A DNA stretch of 60,591 bases from assembly GCA_014359855.1 (NCBI GenBank), contig JACIYQ010000244.1, positions 1-60,591 on the forward strand. The letters are read 5' to 3'. Source of the DNA: Parvibaculum sp. GTDB lineage: Bacteria > Pseudomonadota > Alphaproteobacteria > Parvibaculales > Parvibaculaceae. Under the pieces are notes generated by a model. That model was not told where the DNA came from. It worked only from the letters and a program-made list of their open reading frames with translations, and searched no databases. A program made the translations under genes and the position numbers. Numbering within the stretch: position 1 is the stretch's first letter; each line of letters opens with the position of its first letter. Positions 43,522-52,226 of this stretch are shown here, in pieces.

Positions 43522-43560
43522 AAACGCCGTCAACTCAATGAGTTGACGGCGTTTCGCTTT
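43522..43560 (+). terminator. terminator behind the tRNA fragment
   Basis: Stem ACGCCGTCAACTC / GAGTTGACGGCGT with a 3-base loop, then TTCGCTTTT. It aligns without gaps with the hairpin at 533-572, differing at several positions; probably the original terminator of the host tRNA-fMet. Confidence 0.85.
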
Positions 43561-43567
43561 TCCATAC

Positions 43568-43768
43568 TTGCGGCAGCCATGGCTGTTGAAGTGTGGCACG
43601 GAACGGCGTCATGACGTCCGCGATACCGGCGTGGTTTACCTGGGTGTTTTGGGCGAGAAGCGTAACAACGATCGAGATGCCGATGCTGCTGCCGATGTTG
43701 CGCATCGGGCTGAACAAGGCGGTGCCCTCGTTCCGGTAATGCGGGGCGAGGATGAACAGGATCTTCAT
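43568..43768 (-). pseudogene. DHA2-family multidrug efflux (EmrB-like) fragment
   Basis: About 65 codons resembling an internal DHA2 segment: LAPHYRNEGTALFSPMRNIGSSIGISIVVTLLAQNTQVNHAGIADVMTPF. No start region and no C-terminal domain. A relic immediately outside the island's right repeat. Confidence 0.65.
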
Positions 43769-43786
43769 GGCATCATCAGGACAGGT

Positions 43787-44149
43787 TCAGTCGCCGAGCA
43801 CGCGGCGGCGCTCCTCGAACTCCTCCTTGTCGATCTCGCCGCGGGCGAAGCGCTCCTTGAGGATGTCGAGCGGGCCCCGGCCCGGCGGCAGTGGATGCGA
43901 TGCCGTTCCGTGCCACGGATCGCCGAGCCAGCGGACGAGAAGGACCGCGACCGCGATCACCACGGCGAGCACGAGGATCATGAACAGCGGACCGAATATC
44001 ATCCCGTACCACCCTCCACCCCAGCCCATCATGTGCGGGCCATAGCCATACCTCTCGGGGTCGGACGGCCCTTGCGCCCACACCCAGCCTGGCACAAGGG
44101 CAACGGCTGCCCCCGCTGCGGCGACCATCGAAATCGAAACTCTCATCAT
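43787..44149 (-). CDS. small membrane protein with SHOCT domain
   Basis: 120 residues from ATG 44149. Signal-like N-terminus (MMRVSISMVAAAGAAVALVPGWVWAQ), a Gly/Met/Trp-rich stretch, one membrane segment (FGPLFMILVLAVVIAVAVLLVRWLG) and a C-terminal SHOCT motif (GPLDILKERFARGEIDKEEFEERRRVL). Short C-terminal domain proteins of this sort accompany efflux genes. Role unknown. Confidence 0.8.
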   Translation of the reverse strand: MMRVSISMVAAAGAAVALVPGWVWAQGPSDPERYGYGPHMMGWGGGWYGMIFGPLFMILVLAVVIAVAVLLVRWLGDPWHGTASHPLPPGRGPLDILKERFARGEIDKEEFEERRRVLGD

Positions 44150-44204
44150 TTGCTTGCTCCATCGCAAAACGGCGCCGTTTCCATTACGTGACGCCATACC
44201 GGGA

Positions 44205-44639
44205 TCAGTTCTGGTACTCTATCGCGCCAGTGCGCCGGTCGACCTTTAACCGCTGCACGAGCGAGTTATCGACGGTGACGATGCCGGCTGCGATCGCCCC
44301 GTCTTCGGCGTTGATATCCCCGACCTTCAGCCGCTTGTTGTTGAGGCGGTCGAGTTGCAAGGCGAGGTAGCCGCATACGTCCTCGGCCGACAGGTTCATC
44401 ACCGGCGTCACGCGCGACCCGAACAGTGCGCCCGTGCCGTCCGGCATCATGCCCGGAGCCATGCCGCCGCGCTGCACACGGAGATTGCGGAAGCCAACAT
44501 CGCGGAACAGCGCCGCCCCGTTGGCCGACCGCTTGTCCGTCCAGCGTACCAGAATGACCGGCTTGTCCTTGAGCGCATTGATCTCCATCAAGCGTTGCGG
44601 AAGCTCGCCGACCGGTATGTTCGGCGCTTCCTGCTGCAT
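44205..44639 (-). pseudogene. chimeric relic: rhodanese C-terminal half joined to a short metal-efflux-type tail
   Basis: 144 codons from ATG 44639. The first part (NIPVGELPQRLMEINALKDKPVILVRWTDKRSANGAALFRDVGFRNLRVQRGGM) is the second half of a rhodanese whose active-site cysteine has become Trp. The second part (GTGALFGSRVTPVMNLSAEDVCGYLALQLDRLNNKRLKVGDINAEDGAIAAGIVTVDNSLVQRLKVDRRTGAIEYQN) matches the C-terminus of small GMM-rich proteins found by metal efflux genes. Probably a deletion fusion. Confidence 0.6.
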
Positions 44640-44994
44640 TCGAGAGGACTTTCTCCGGCTCCCCGCCAACGCCGTCGGCTGCACTCTCGGCCGAGACAAG
44701 GTTCCGCTTCATGTGGCGCAGGGCATCGATCAGCACCTGTTTTCTGTCGTCGGCCAGTCCGGCCATGGTCTCCTCGCGGGTTTCGGCGGCGAGATCCCAC
44801 ATCCGCCCGAGCAGCGGCTGGGGCGTCCTCGGTCAGATAAAGGCGAAAGGCCCGGCGGTGCGACAGGCAGGCCAGCGCCTGCCATTGGGCCTGGGACACG
44901 GGCCGAGCTCCTGTGCCCGGCGAATGAAGTTCCGCCGCAGCAGGCGCGCCACATCGTTCACCAGGAATCCCTTGCTTCGATCGGGATCACGCAT
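44640..44994 (-). pseudogene. MarR-family regulator, frameshifted
   Basis: Three minus-strand frames together give a MarR protein: RDPDRSKGFLVNDVARLLRRNFIRRAQELG, then SQAQWQALACLSHRRA, then WDLAAETREETMAGLADDRKQVLIDALRHMKRNLVSAESA. At least two frameshifts disable it. It lies divergent from the HlyD/ABC exporter genes and was probably their regulator. Confidence 0.72.
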
Positions 44995-45315
44995 CAGAGC
45001 GCCCGCACCCTCCGTTGATTCATAGTGAGTATTGTTTATTATAAGCAGACGAGGCTTTTCCACAAAAGGGGCAGCGTCCGGCAGGGCCACGGCTCCCGGA
45101 CGGCGAGGGCGGTTCCATAGAGCATGAGTGGCGGCGTCTTGAGAGAGAGCAAGGCGCGAGCCGTATAATCCGTATATGTTGCTTTTGAAAGCCGCCGAGA
45201 CCGTTCCGTTACGGTCACCCTGCGCCGGTCATCGCGCGCCGCGCCGGCGGCAGAGCGATCGCTCGCGGGTAGAGCCGCGACCCGGCGCCAGGTTCAACAA
45301 CGACGAGATGGGGTA
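44995..45315. other. non-coding gap before hlyD
   Basis: About 320 bases between the dead marR (minus) and hlyD (plus). An AT-rich block at 45023-45047 (ttcatagtgagtattgtttattataag) stands out against the GC-rich background and may have been the divergent promoter/operator. No gene is visible. Confidence 0.5.
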
Positions 45316-46389
45316 ATGAGTAAACCGATCAAGATTTGGCTGCTCCGGATCGCGGTCGTCGCGCTTGTCGGCGTGGCGGCCGCGGTCGCTTGGCGGTTTC
45401 TCCAGCCGCGGGGGCTGCCGGACGGTTTCGCCGGCGGCAACGGCCGGATCGAGGCCGTGGAGATCGACGTCGCGGCCAAGACCGCGGGCCGGGTCAAGGA
45501 CATCCTGGCCAACGAAGGCGATTTTGTCCGCGCCGGGCAGGAACTGGCGAGGATGGATACGGCCGTCCTGGAGGCGCAACTCCGCGAGGCCGAGGCGCAG
45601 CTGCGGCGGGCGCTTATCGGCATCGAGACCGCGCAAAGCCAGGTGACCCAGCGCGAAGCCGAGAAGCAGGCTGCCGAGGCGCTCGTTGCCCAGAGGAAGG
45701 CCGAGCTCGACGCCGCACAGAGGCGGGTCGCCCGCTCGGAGGAGCTCGCGCCGAAAGGCGCCGTTCCCGTCTCGAAGCTGGACGACGACCGCGCCGCCTT
45801 TCAGGCGGCGAAAGCCGCGGTCGGCGCCGCGGAGGCGCAGGCGGCGGCCGCGCAAGCCGCCATTGGCCGGGCCAAGTCGGATGTCATTGGGGCGGAGGCC
45901 ACCGTGGAAGCAGCTCGGGCCACTATCCAGCGCATTCAGGCTGACATCGACGACAGCGTGCTGAGGTCGTCGCGTGACGGTCGTGTCCAGTACCGCGTCG
46001 CCCAGCCCGGCGAGGTGCTCTCCCCAGGCGGCGCGGTGCTGAACATGGTCGATCTCAGCGATGTCTACATGACCTTCTTCCTGCCGACGGAACAAGCCGG
46101 GCGCGTCGCGCTTGGGACCGAGGCGCGGCTCGTGCTCGACGCCGCCCCGCAATACGTGATCCCGGCCCAAATCTCGTTCGTCGCGGATGTCGCGCAATTC
46201 ACGCCCAAGACGGTGGAGACGGAAGAAGAACGCCAGAAGCTGATGTTCCGCATCAAGGCGCGGATCGACCCGGACCTGCTCAGGAAGCACCTCCAACAGG
46301 TCAAGACCGGCCTGCCGGGCATGGCCTATGTGCGGCTCGACCCGCGGGTGGATTGGCCGCCTGAACTCCAGACCAGGCTGCCGCAATGA
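45316..46389 (+). CDS. HlyD-family periplasmic adaptor
   Basis: 357 residues. One N-terminal membrane anchor (IWLLRIAVVALVGVAAAVAWRFL), a biotinyl-lipoyl-like domain (GRIEAVEIDVAAKTAGRVKDILANEGDFVRAGQELARMD), a long coiled coil (~residues 80-210) and a barrel end (SPGGAVLNMVDLSDVYMTFFLPTEQAGRV). Membrane-fusion subunit of the ABC exporter that follows; the stop overlaps the next start (ATGA). Confidence 0.93.
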   Translation: MSKPIKIWLLRIAVVALVGVAAAVAWRFLQPRGLPDGFAGGNGRIEAVEIDVAAKTAGRVKDILANEGDFVRAGQELARMDTAVLEAQLREAEAQLRRALIGIETAQSQVTQREAEKQAAEALVAQRKAELDAAQRRVARSEELAPKGAVPVSKLDDDRAAFQAAKAAVGAAEAQAAAAQAAIGRAKSDVIGAEATVEAARATIQRIQADIDDSVLRSSRDGRVQYRVAQPGEVLSPGGAVLNMVDLSDVYMTFFLPTEQAGRVALGTEARLVLDAAPQYVIPAQISFVADVAQFTPKTVETEEERQKLMFRIKARIDPDLLRKHLQQVKTGLPGMAYVRLDPRVDWPPELQTRLPQ

Positions 46390-49184
46390 ACCGGGATGTA
46401 CTTGCACAGACCGGCGGTCCCGGGGATGCCGCTCCGCCGGTTGCCTGCCTGCGGGACGTAACATTACGCTACGGCAAGGTGCATGCGCTCTCTGAAGTCA
46501 GCCTCGATATCCCGGCGGGCTGCATGGCCGGGCTGATCGGCCCGGATGGAGTCGGCAAGTCGAGCCTCCTGGCGCTGATCGCGGGTGCACGTAAAATTCA
46601 AGCTGGACAAGTTGAAGTGCTCGGCGGCGACATGACAGAGGCAAGCCACCGCCGAACGGTCTGCCCGCGCATCGCCTACATGCCGCAGGGGCTCGGCAAG
46701 AACCTCTATCCGACGCTGTCGGTGTTCGAGAACATCGACTTCTTCGGCCGTCTGTTCGGGCACGATGGCGGTGAACGGGCGCGGCGCATCGAGGCGCTGA
46801 CGCTGGCCACCGGGCTCAGACCGTTCCTCGACCGCCCGGCCGGCAAGCTCTCGGGCGGCATGAAGCAGAAGCTCGGCCTCTGTTGCGCGCTGATCCACGA
46901 TCCGGACCTGCTGATCCTCGACGAGCCCACCACCGGCGTCGATCCCCTCTCGCGGCGGCAGTTCTGGGAACTGATCGGGCGCATCCGTCACACCCGGCCC
47001 GGCATGAGCGTGGTGGTGGCCACCGCCTATATGGAGGAGGCGGCACGCTTCGACTGGCTGGTGGCGATGGATGCCGGACGGGTTCTCGCGGCCGAGACGC
47101 CGCAGGGCTTGCTGAAGCACACCGACACCCGCTCACTGGAGGCGGCCTTCATTGCCTTGCTGCCGGAGGACAAGCGCCGGGGCTACCGGCCGGTGGAGAT
47201 ACCGCCGCGTCCAGCCGAAGCCGATGGTGAGACAGCCATCGAGGCGCGGGACCTGACGATGCGGTTCGGCGACTTCACGGCGGTGGACCATGTGAACCTG
47301 CGCATTCAACGGGGCGAGATCTTCGGCTTTCTCGGTTCCAATGGCTGCGGCAAGACCACGACAATGAAGATGCTGACCGGGCTTTTGCCGCCGAGCGAGG
47401 GGCGGGCCTGGCTGTTCGGACACGAGGTGGATCCTCACGACCTCGCGACCCGCCGCCGCGTCGGCTACATGTCGCAGTTCTTTTCGCTCTACACCGAGCT
47501 CACGGTGCGGCAGAACCTGGAGTTGCACGCACGTCTGTTTCACGTTCCGGTCGAAGAAATCCCGCACCGCGTCGAGGAAATGATCGGGCGCTTCGAGCTG
47601 GCCGGGGTCGCCGATATGCTGCCCGGCGCGTTACCCCTCGGTCATCGCCAGCGCCTGTCGCTGGCCGTAGCCATGATCCACAAACCCGAAATGCTGATCC
47701 TGGACGAGCCCACCTCGGGCGTCGATCCGGTGGCGCGGGATGCCTTCTGGCGGATGCTGGTCGAGCTGTCGCGCCACGATGGCGTGACGATCTTCATCTC
47801 GACCCATTTCATGAACGAAGCCGGGCGCTGCGACCGCATCTCGCTGATGCATGCCGGTCTGGTCCTGGCCACCGATACACCCGCGGCCCTGACGAAGCAG
47901 CGCGCCGCAGATTCGCTTGAAGATGCTTTCATCGGGTATCTCGAAGATGCGACCGCTGTCGTGGAAGCCGATGCCCCCCTGAGGTCCGACCGGACACCTG
48001 CGCCCATGCCGGCTCAAGCGACTGCTACCGAAGCCGGGCCCCACGGATGGCGGCGTTTCTTCGATCCCCGCCGCGTGGTCAGCTATGCACGGCGCGAAGC
48101 CCTGGAGCTGCGCCGCGACCCGGTCCGGCTAACGCTCGCGCTCGTTGGCAGCGTCATCCTGATGTTCGTGATGGGCTACGGCATCAGCCTGGACGTGGAG
48201 GACCTGACCTTCGCGGTTCTCGACCGCGATCAGACCACCGTCAGCCGTGACTATACGCTCAACATCTCCGGCTCCCGCTATTTCGTCGAACAACCGCCGA
48301 TCACCGATTATGACGATCTCGATCGGCGGATGCGTGCGGGAAAACTCAGCCTGGCCATCGAGATCCCGTCAAGCTTTGCCCGCGATATCGCCCGCGGACG
48401 GGCGGTGGAGATCGGCGCCTGGATCGACGGTGCCATGCCGACGCGCGCCGAGACCGTTCGCGGCTATGTGCAAGGGATGCATGCCCACTGGCTCGCGACC
48501 AAGGCCCGCGAAGCCGGCCATGGGGACGCGCTGGCGGGTCTGGCGAATCTGGAAACCCGCTTCCGCTACAACCCCGACGTCAAGAGCCTGGTGGCGATGG
48601 TGCCGGCGGTGATCCCGCTGCTGCTCATGCTGATTCCGGCCATGCTCGCCGCACTCAGCGTGGTGCGGGAGAAGGAACTCGGCTCGATCACCAACTTCTA
48701 CGTGACGCCCACGACGCGGCTCGAGTTCCTGCTCGGCAAGCAACTCCCCTATGTCGTGCTGTCCGCGCTGAGCTTCCTGTTGCTCACCCTGCTTGCGGTG
48801 ACCGTATTCGGCGTGCCTTTGAAGGGCAGTTTTCTGACTCTAACGGCCGGTGCGCTGCTCTATGTCGGTGCCGCCACCGCCGTTGGCCTCCTGATTTCCA
48901 CCTTCATGCGCAGCCAGATCGCCGCCCTCTTCGGCACTGCGGTGCTTACCATCCTGCCAGCGGCGAGCTTTTCGGGCATGATCGACCCGGTCTCGTCGCT
49001 CCAGGGGGTGGGCAGGCTGATCGGCGAGATTTATCCGACCACGCATTTTCTGACCATCGCGCGCGGCACCTTCTCCAAGGCCCTGAATTTTTCCGATCTG
49101 TATGCCTCCTTCATCCCGCTGGCGCTGGCCGGGCCGGTGCTGCTCGGACTGTCCGCCGTCCTGCTGAAGAAGCAGGAGAACTGA
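46386..49184 (+). CDS. RbbA-like ABC transporter, two ATPase domains fused to a permease
   Basis: 932 residues. First ATPase: Walker A GPDGVGKSS, signature LSGGMKQK, Walker B LLILDEPTTGVD. Second ATPase: GSNGCGKTT, a modified signature (LPLGHRQ), LILDEPTSGVD. From ~residue 560 an ABC-2 permease with about six membrane segments. Same layout as E. coli RbbA/YhiH. Works with the HlyD adaptor and the permease gene downstream, substrate unknown. Confidence 0.93.
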   Translation: MNRDVLAQTGGPGDAAPPVACLRDVTLRYGKVHALSEVSLDIPAGCMAGLIGPDGVGKSSLLALIAGARKIQAGQVEVLGGDMTEASHRRTVCPRIAYMPQGLGKNLYPTLSVFENIDFFGRLFGHDGGERARRIEALTLATGLRPFLDRPAGKLSGGMKQKLGLCCALIHDPDLLILDEPTTGVDPLSRRQFWELIGRIRHTRPGMSVVVATAYMEEAARFDWLVAMDAGRVLAAETPQGLLKHTDTRSLEAAFIALLPEDKRRGYRPVEIPPRPAEADGETAIEARDLTMRFGDFTAVDHVNLRIQRGEIFGFLGSNGCGKTTTMKMLTGLLPPSEGRAWLFGHEVDPHDLATRRRVGYMSQFFSLYTELTVRQNLELHARLFHVPVEEIPHRVEEMIGRFELAGVADMLPGALPLGHRQRLSLAVAMIHKPEMLILDEPTSGVDPVARDAFWRMLVELSRHDGVTIFISTHFMNEAGRCDRISLMHAGLVLATDTPAALTKQRAADSLEDAFIGYLEDATAVVEADAPLRSDRTPAPMPAQATATEAGPHGWRRFFDPRRVVSYARREALELRRDPVRLTLALVGSVILMFVMGYGISLDVEDLTFAVLDRDQTTVSRDYTLNISGSRYFVEQPPITDYDDLDRRMRAGKLSLAIEIPSSFARDIARGRAVEIGAWIDGAMPTRAETVRGYVQGMHAHWLATKAREAGHGDALAGLANLETRFRYNPDVKSLVAMVPAVIPLLLMLIPAMLAALSVVREKELGSITNFYVTPTTRLEFLLGKQLPYVVLSALSFLLLTLLAVTVFGVPLKGSFLTLTAGALLYVGAATAVGLLISTFMRSQIAALFGTAVLTILPAASFSGMIDPVSSLQGVGRLIGEIYPTTHFLTIARGTFSKALNFSDLYASFIPLALAGPVLLGLSAVLLKKQEN

Positions 49185-49187
49185 GCC

Positions 49188-50309
49188 ATGCGTGCTGCCA
49201 ACATCCTGCATCTTGGCGTCAAGGAGCTGCGCAGCCTGACACGCGACCCGATCATGCTGGTGCTGATCGCCTACGCTTTCACCTTTTCGATCTATACGGC
49301 GGCAACGGCGATGCCGGAAACCCTCAACAAGGCGCCAATCGCCATCGTCGACGAGGACCGTTCGCCGCTGTCGGGGCGGATCTCCAGCGCCTTCTATCCG
49401 CCCTACTTCGTGCTGCCCAAGTTCATCACCCAGGCCGAGATGGACGCCCGCATGGACGCAGGCCTCGACACCTTTGCGCTGAACATCCCGCCCGAGTTCC
49501 AACGCGACCTGCTGGCGGGACGCAGGCCAACGATCCAGCTCAACGTCGATGCGACGCGCATGAGCCAGGCCTTTACCGGCAGCGGCTATATCCAGACTAT
49601 CGTTGCCGACGAGGTGCGCGCCTTCGCGCAACGCTATCGCGACATTGCCGAGCCGCCGGTAGGCTTGGCGCTGCGGGTGCGCTTCAATCCGCAACTCAAC
49701 AAATCCTGGTTCGGCGCCATCATGCAGGTCATCAACAACGTAACCATGCTCTCGATCGTGCTGACCGGCGCGGCGCTGATCCGCGAGCGCGAGCACGGCA
49801 CGGTCGAACACCTGCTGGTGATGCCCGTCACGCCCTTCGAGATCATGACCAGCAAGGTCTGGGCAATGGGCTTCGTGGTGCTCGCGGCATCCGCCTTCGC
49901 CCTCGTCTTCATGGTGCAGGGGCTCCTTTCCGTTCCGATCGAAGGATCGATCGCGCTGTTTCTGGCCGGCACCTCCGTGCATCTGTTCGCCACGACCTCC
50001 ATGGGCATCTTTCTCGGCACGCTCGCCCGCTCCATGCCGCAGTTCGGACTGCTGCTGATGCTGATTCTGCTGCCGCTCCAGATGCTCTCCGGTGGCACGA
50101 CGCCGCGCGAGAGCATGCCGGAGATCGTCCAGTACATCATGCTGGCCGCGCCCAACACGCACTTCGTCATGCTGGCCCAGGCGATCCTCTATCGCGGCGC
50201 GGGTTTGGCTGTCGTGTGGCCGCAGTTCATCGCCATAGCTGCGATCGGGGCCGCGCTGTTCGGCCTCGCGCTTGCGCGGTTTCGCAAGACAATCGCCGCG
50301 ATGGCGTGA
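49188..50309 (+). CDS. ABC-2 type permease (YhhJ-like)
   Basis: 373 residues, four bases after the preceding gene. Membrane segment near residues 20-40, large periplasmic domain (NKAPIAIVDEDRSPLSGRISSAFYPP...), then five C-terminal segments including LTGAALIREREHGTVEHLLVMPVTPFEIMTSKVWAM. Completes the HlyD-ABC-permease exporter. Confidence 0.92.
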   Translation: MRAANILHLGVKELRSLTRDPIMLVLIAYAFTFSIYTAATAMPETLNKAPIAIVDEDRSPLSGRISSAFYPPYFVLPKFITQAEMDARMDAGLDTFALNIPPEFQRDLLAGRRPTIQLNVDATRMSQAFTGSGYIQTIVADEVRAFAQRYRDIAEPPVGLALRVRFNPQLNKSWFGAIMQVINNVTMLSIVLTGAALIREREHGTVEHLLVMPVTPFEIMTSKVWAMGFVVLAASAFALVFMVQGLLSVPIEGSIALFLAGTSVHLFATTSMGIFLGTLARSMPQFGLLLMLILLPLQMLSGGTTPRESMPEIVQYIMLAAPNTHFVMLAQAILYRGAGLAVVWPQFIAIAAIGAALFGLALARFRKTIAAMA

Positions 50310-50659
50310 GGACCACCGCCAACGACGAGGATCGCGTATCACGGAACGGGATCACGGAACGACGACGACAATGCAAGGGGCGCAAGACACCACCTCCCGG
50401 GAAACGCTGCCGAGCAGCAATCCGGCGAGTTGCCCGCGTCCGCTCAAGACATTCACGGCCGGAGGCCCATGCGGCGGATGGTGCCAGGCCGAGGCCGAGA
50501 TGGCAGTTTCCGCGGATACGGACCCGATCCCGAATACGCAGAAGCAATCCAGGGGGCGCAAACGCGGAGCAAGCCGCTCTGGATCGCCACGGCCGCCTTG
50601 CGGTGGCCTCGCGATGACGTGTTCTGGTGTGCTTTGTTCCCCATTTCATCCGTACACAA

Positions 50660-50687
50660 ACGAAAACGCCCTCCTTGATGGAGGGCG
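50660..50687 (-). terminator. minus-strand terminator in the degraded zone
   Basis: Minus strand GCCCTCC-ATCAA-GGAGGGC followed by GTTTTCGTTTG. It fits the end of the lost minus-strand gene at 50842. Confidence 0.65.
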
Positions 50688-50841
50688 CTCGTGAGCCGGG
50701 GGAGGCCCGAGGAACCGGAGAGAGCGACGCGGATCGGGCAACAGGAACGTACATCCGGTTCCTCTTGCCCTCCGGACCCGCTGGTTACGTGCCCGCGCGT
50801 CTGCCAGCCATATTGTCCTCGCGCCGCCCCGCTGCAAGCCC

Positions 50842-50985
50842 TTATCGCGGCTGTCGTGAAATCTTCATGTGCCGCCACACCCCGTAAAGCGCGAGCGCCA
50901 GCATGATGTGCACGTCGATAACGGGCGGCCAGCCGAAGAGATAGATGACGTCGTTCGCAACGCCCGGCTTGAAGGGCCCGCCGCG
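50842..50985 (-). pseudogene. C-terminal tail of an unidentified gene
   Basis: About 45 codons ending in TAA: PFKPGVANDVIYLFGWPPVIDVHIMLALALYGVWRHMKISRQPR. Reads like the last membrane segment of a larger protein; no start region remains. A proper terminator still follows 155 bases later. Parent gene not identified. Confidence 0.45.
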
Positions 50986-51005
50986 CTCTCGCCCGCAACT
51001 TGCCG

Positions 51006-51122
51006 CGCTGAGCGGGGCAGGGACTTGTCCCCGCTACCGGGGATATCGCCGCCGTTCTTGACGGTTCGGTGACATTTCGATGGCAGCCGTCCGTACTTGT
51101 CCCCGCCTGAGGGGACAGGTAA
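51006..51122. repeat. short GGGGACA inverted repeats (REP/MITE-like)
   Basis: Two units with acttgtccccgc (51023-51034 region and ~51095) and a small hairpin (tccccgcctgagggga, ~51100-51116), next to a third copy gggacttgtccccgct. Looks like a short palindromic repeat element; copy number elsewhere in the genome cannot be seen. Confidence 0.4.
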
Positions 51123-51154
51123 CGTCAAACTGTCCGTAGACAGACGATGGAAAA

Positions 51155-52006
51155 TCAGGCCTTCGCTTCGCCCGTTTCAGCCGCGCCGGAGAGCGGCCCG
51201 ATCTCGCGCCGGAACATGATCTTGCCGTAGGAAGAAGGCAGTATCCGCTGCAGCAGGTCGATGATCTTCGCGTCCATTCCAATCAGGATGCGGCCCTTGT
51301 CCTTCGCGATCCCGTTCACGATCGTTTCGCCTGCCTTCTCGGGCGTTGTCCGCGCAAGCTTGTCGAATCCCGATGCCGCCTCTTCGCGCGCCGTCGCCTG
51401 CGTGCTCTGCGGGAAGCGTGCATTGCGTATGATGTTCGTCTTGATGCCGCCTGGATGCACGCAGGACACGTTGATCCGTGTACCCTTCATTTCGTGACGC
51501 AGTGCTTCGGTAAAGCCGCGGATCGCGAACTTGGCGGAGTTATAGGCCGCCTGGCTCGGCACCGAGATGATGCCGAAAATGCTCGACACATTGACGATGT
51601 GGCCCTCGCCCTTCTTCCGGATTTGCGGCAGGAAGGCCTTGGTGCCGTAGACCATGCCCCAGAAGTCGATATTCATGACCCATTCGAAGTCTTCGTAGGA
51701 CAGCTCGTCCACGCGTGCGATCTGTGCCACGCCCGCATTGTTGATCACGATGTCGGCGCCGCCATGCGCGCTTTCGATTTCCTGCGCGAAGGCATAGACG
51801 GCATCGCGGTCGGCGACGTCCAGGAGATAGGTCGAAACCTTGCCGCCGATTGCTTCAATGCGTTTCGCCGTTTCCGCGAGCCCCGCCCGGTCGAGATCGG
51901 AAATGGCAAGCCGTGCGCCACGCTTCGCAAGCTCGATTGCCGTGCCTCTACCGATGCCGCTCGCCGCGCCCGTCACTACCGCCAGTTTACCGCTGATCGT
52001 CGTCAT
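51155..52006 (-). CDS. SDR-family oxidoreductase
   Basis: 283 residues from ATG 52006. Classical short-chain dehydrogenase: TGAASGIGRGTA cofactor motif (residues 11-22), NNAGVA, and catalytic YNSAK (AAYNSAKFAIRGFTEALRHE). NAD(P)-dependent; substrate unknown. Divergent from phoR. Confidence 0.92.
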   Translation of the reverse strand: MTTISGKLAVVTGAASGIGRGTAIELAKRGARLAISDLDRAGLAETAKRIEAIGGKVSTYLLDVADRDAVYAFAQEIESAHGGADIVINNAGVAQIARVDELSYEDFEWVMNIDFWGMVYGTKAFLPQIRKKGEGHIVNVSSIFGIISVPSQAAYNSAKFAIRGFTEALRHEMKGTRINVSCVHPGGIKTNIIRNARFPQSTQATAREEAASGFDKLARTTPEKAGETIVNGIAKDKGRILIGMDAKIIDLLQRILPSSYGKIMFRREIGPLSGAAETGEAKA

Positions 52007-52226
52007 TGCCGCCCTGTCTCTGTTGGCCGTTTGGCTTGGGGCCAGCCTAGGCATATTCATGCGATTGTCACGTCGCGTAACGCTTTCTTTTGTCGTCCGG
52101 CGGACACGCGACACGCCTCCTTGCCGATGGGCCGGACGAGGTTCATCGTATTGTCATCGCGAAATCCGTGCTCAAGTGCTACCACGATGACATGAGTTGG
52201 GATTTCTGAGTCTGACGGTAGAGAGA

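Larger units (their letters stand above)
50310..51154. other. 845-base degraded intergenic zone
   Basis: No intact gene. It contains a minus-strand terminator (50660-50687), the C-terminal tail of a lost membrane-type gene (50842-50985) and short GGGGACA-type inverted repeats near 51010-51125. It separates the exporter from core genes. Confidence 0.6.

Noticed and set aside
44266..44802. 178-codon minus-strand frame as a gene
   Set aside because: Only its first 54 codons look like protein (the MarR end); the rest is an out-of-frame reading of the rhodanese relic.
48840..50342. 500-codon minus-strand frame
   Set aside because: Antisense of the ABC permease genes, with His/Gly/Arg-rich low-complexity sequence.
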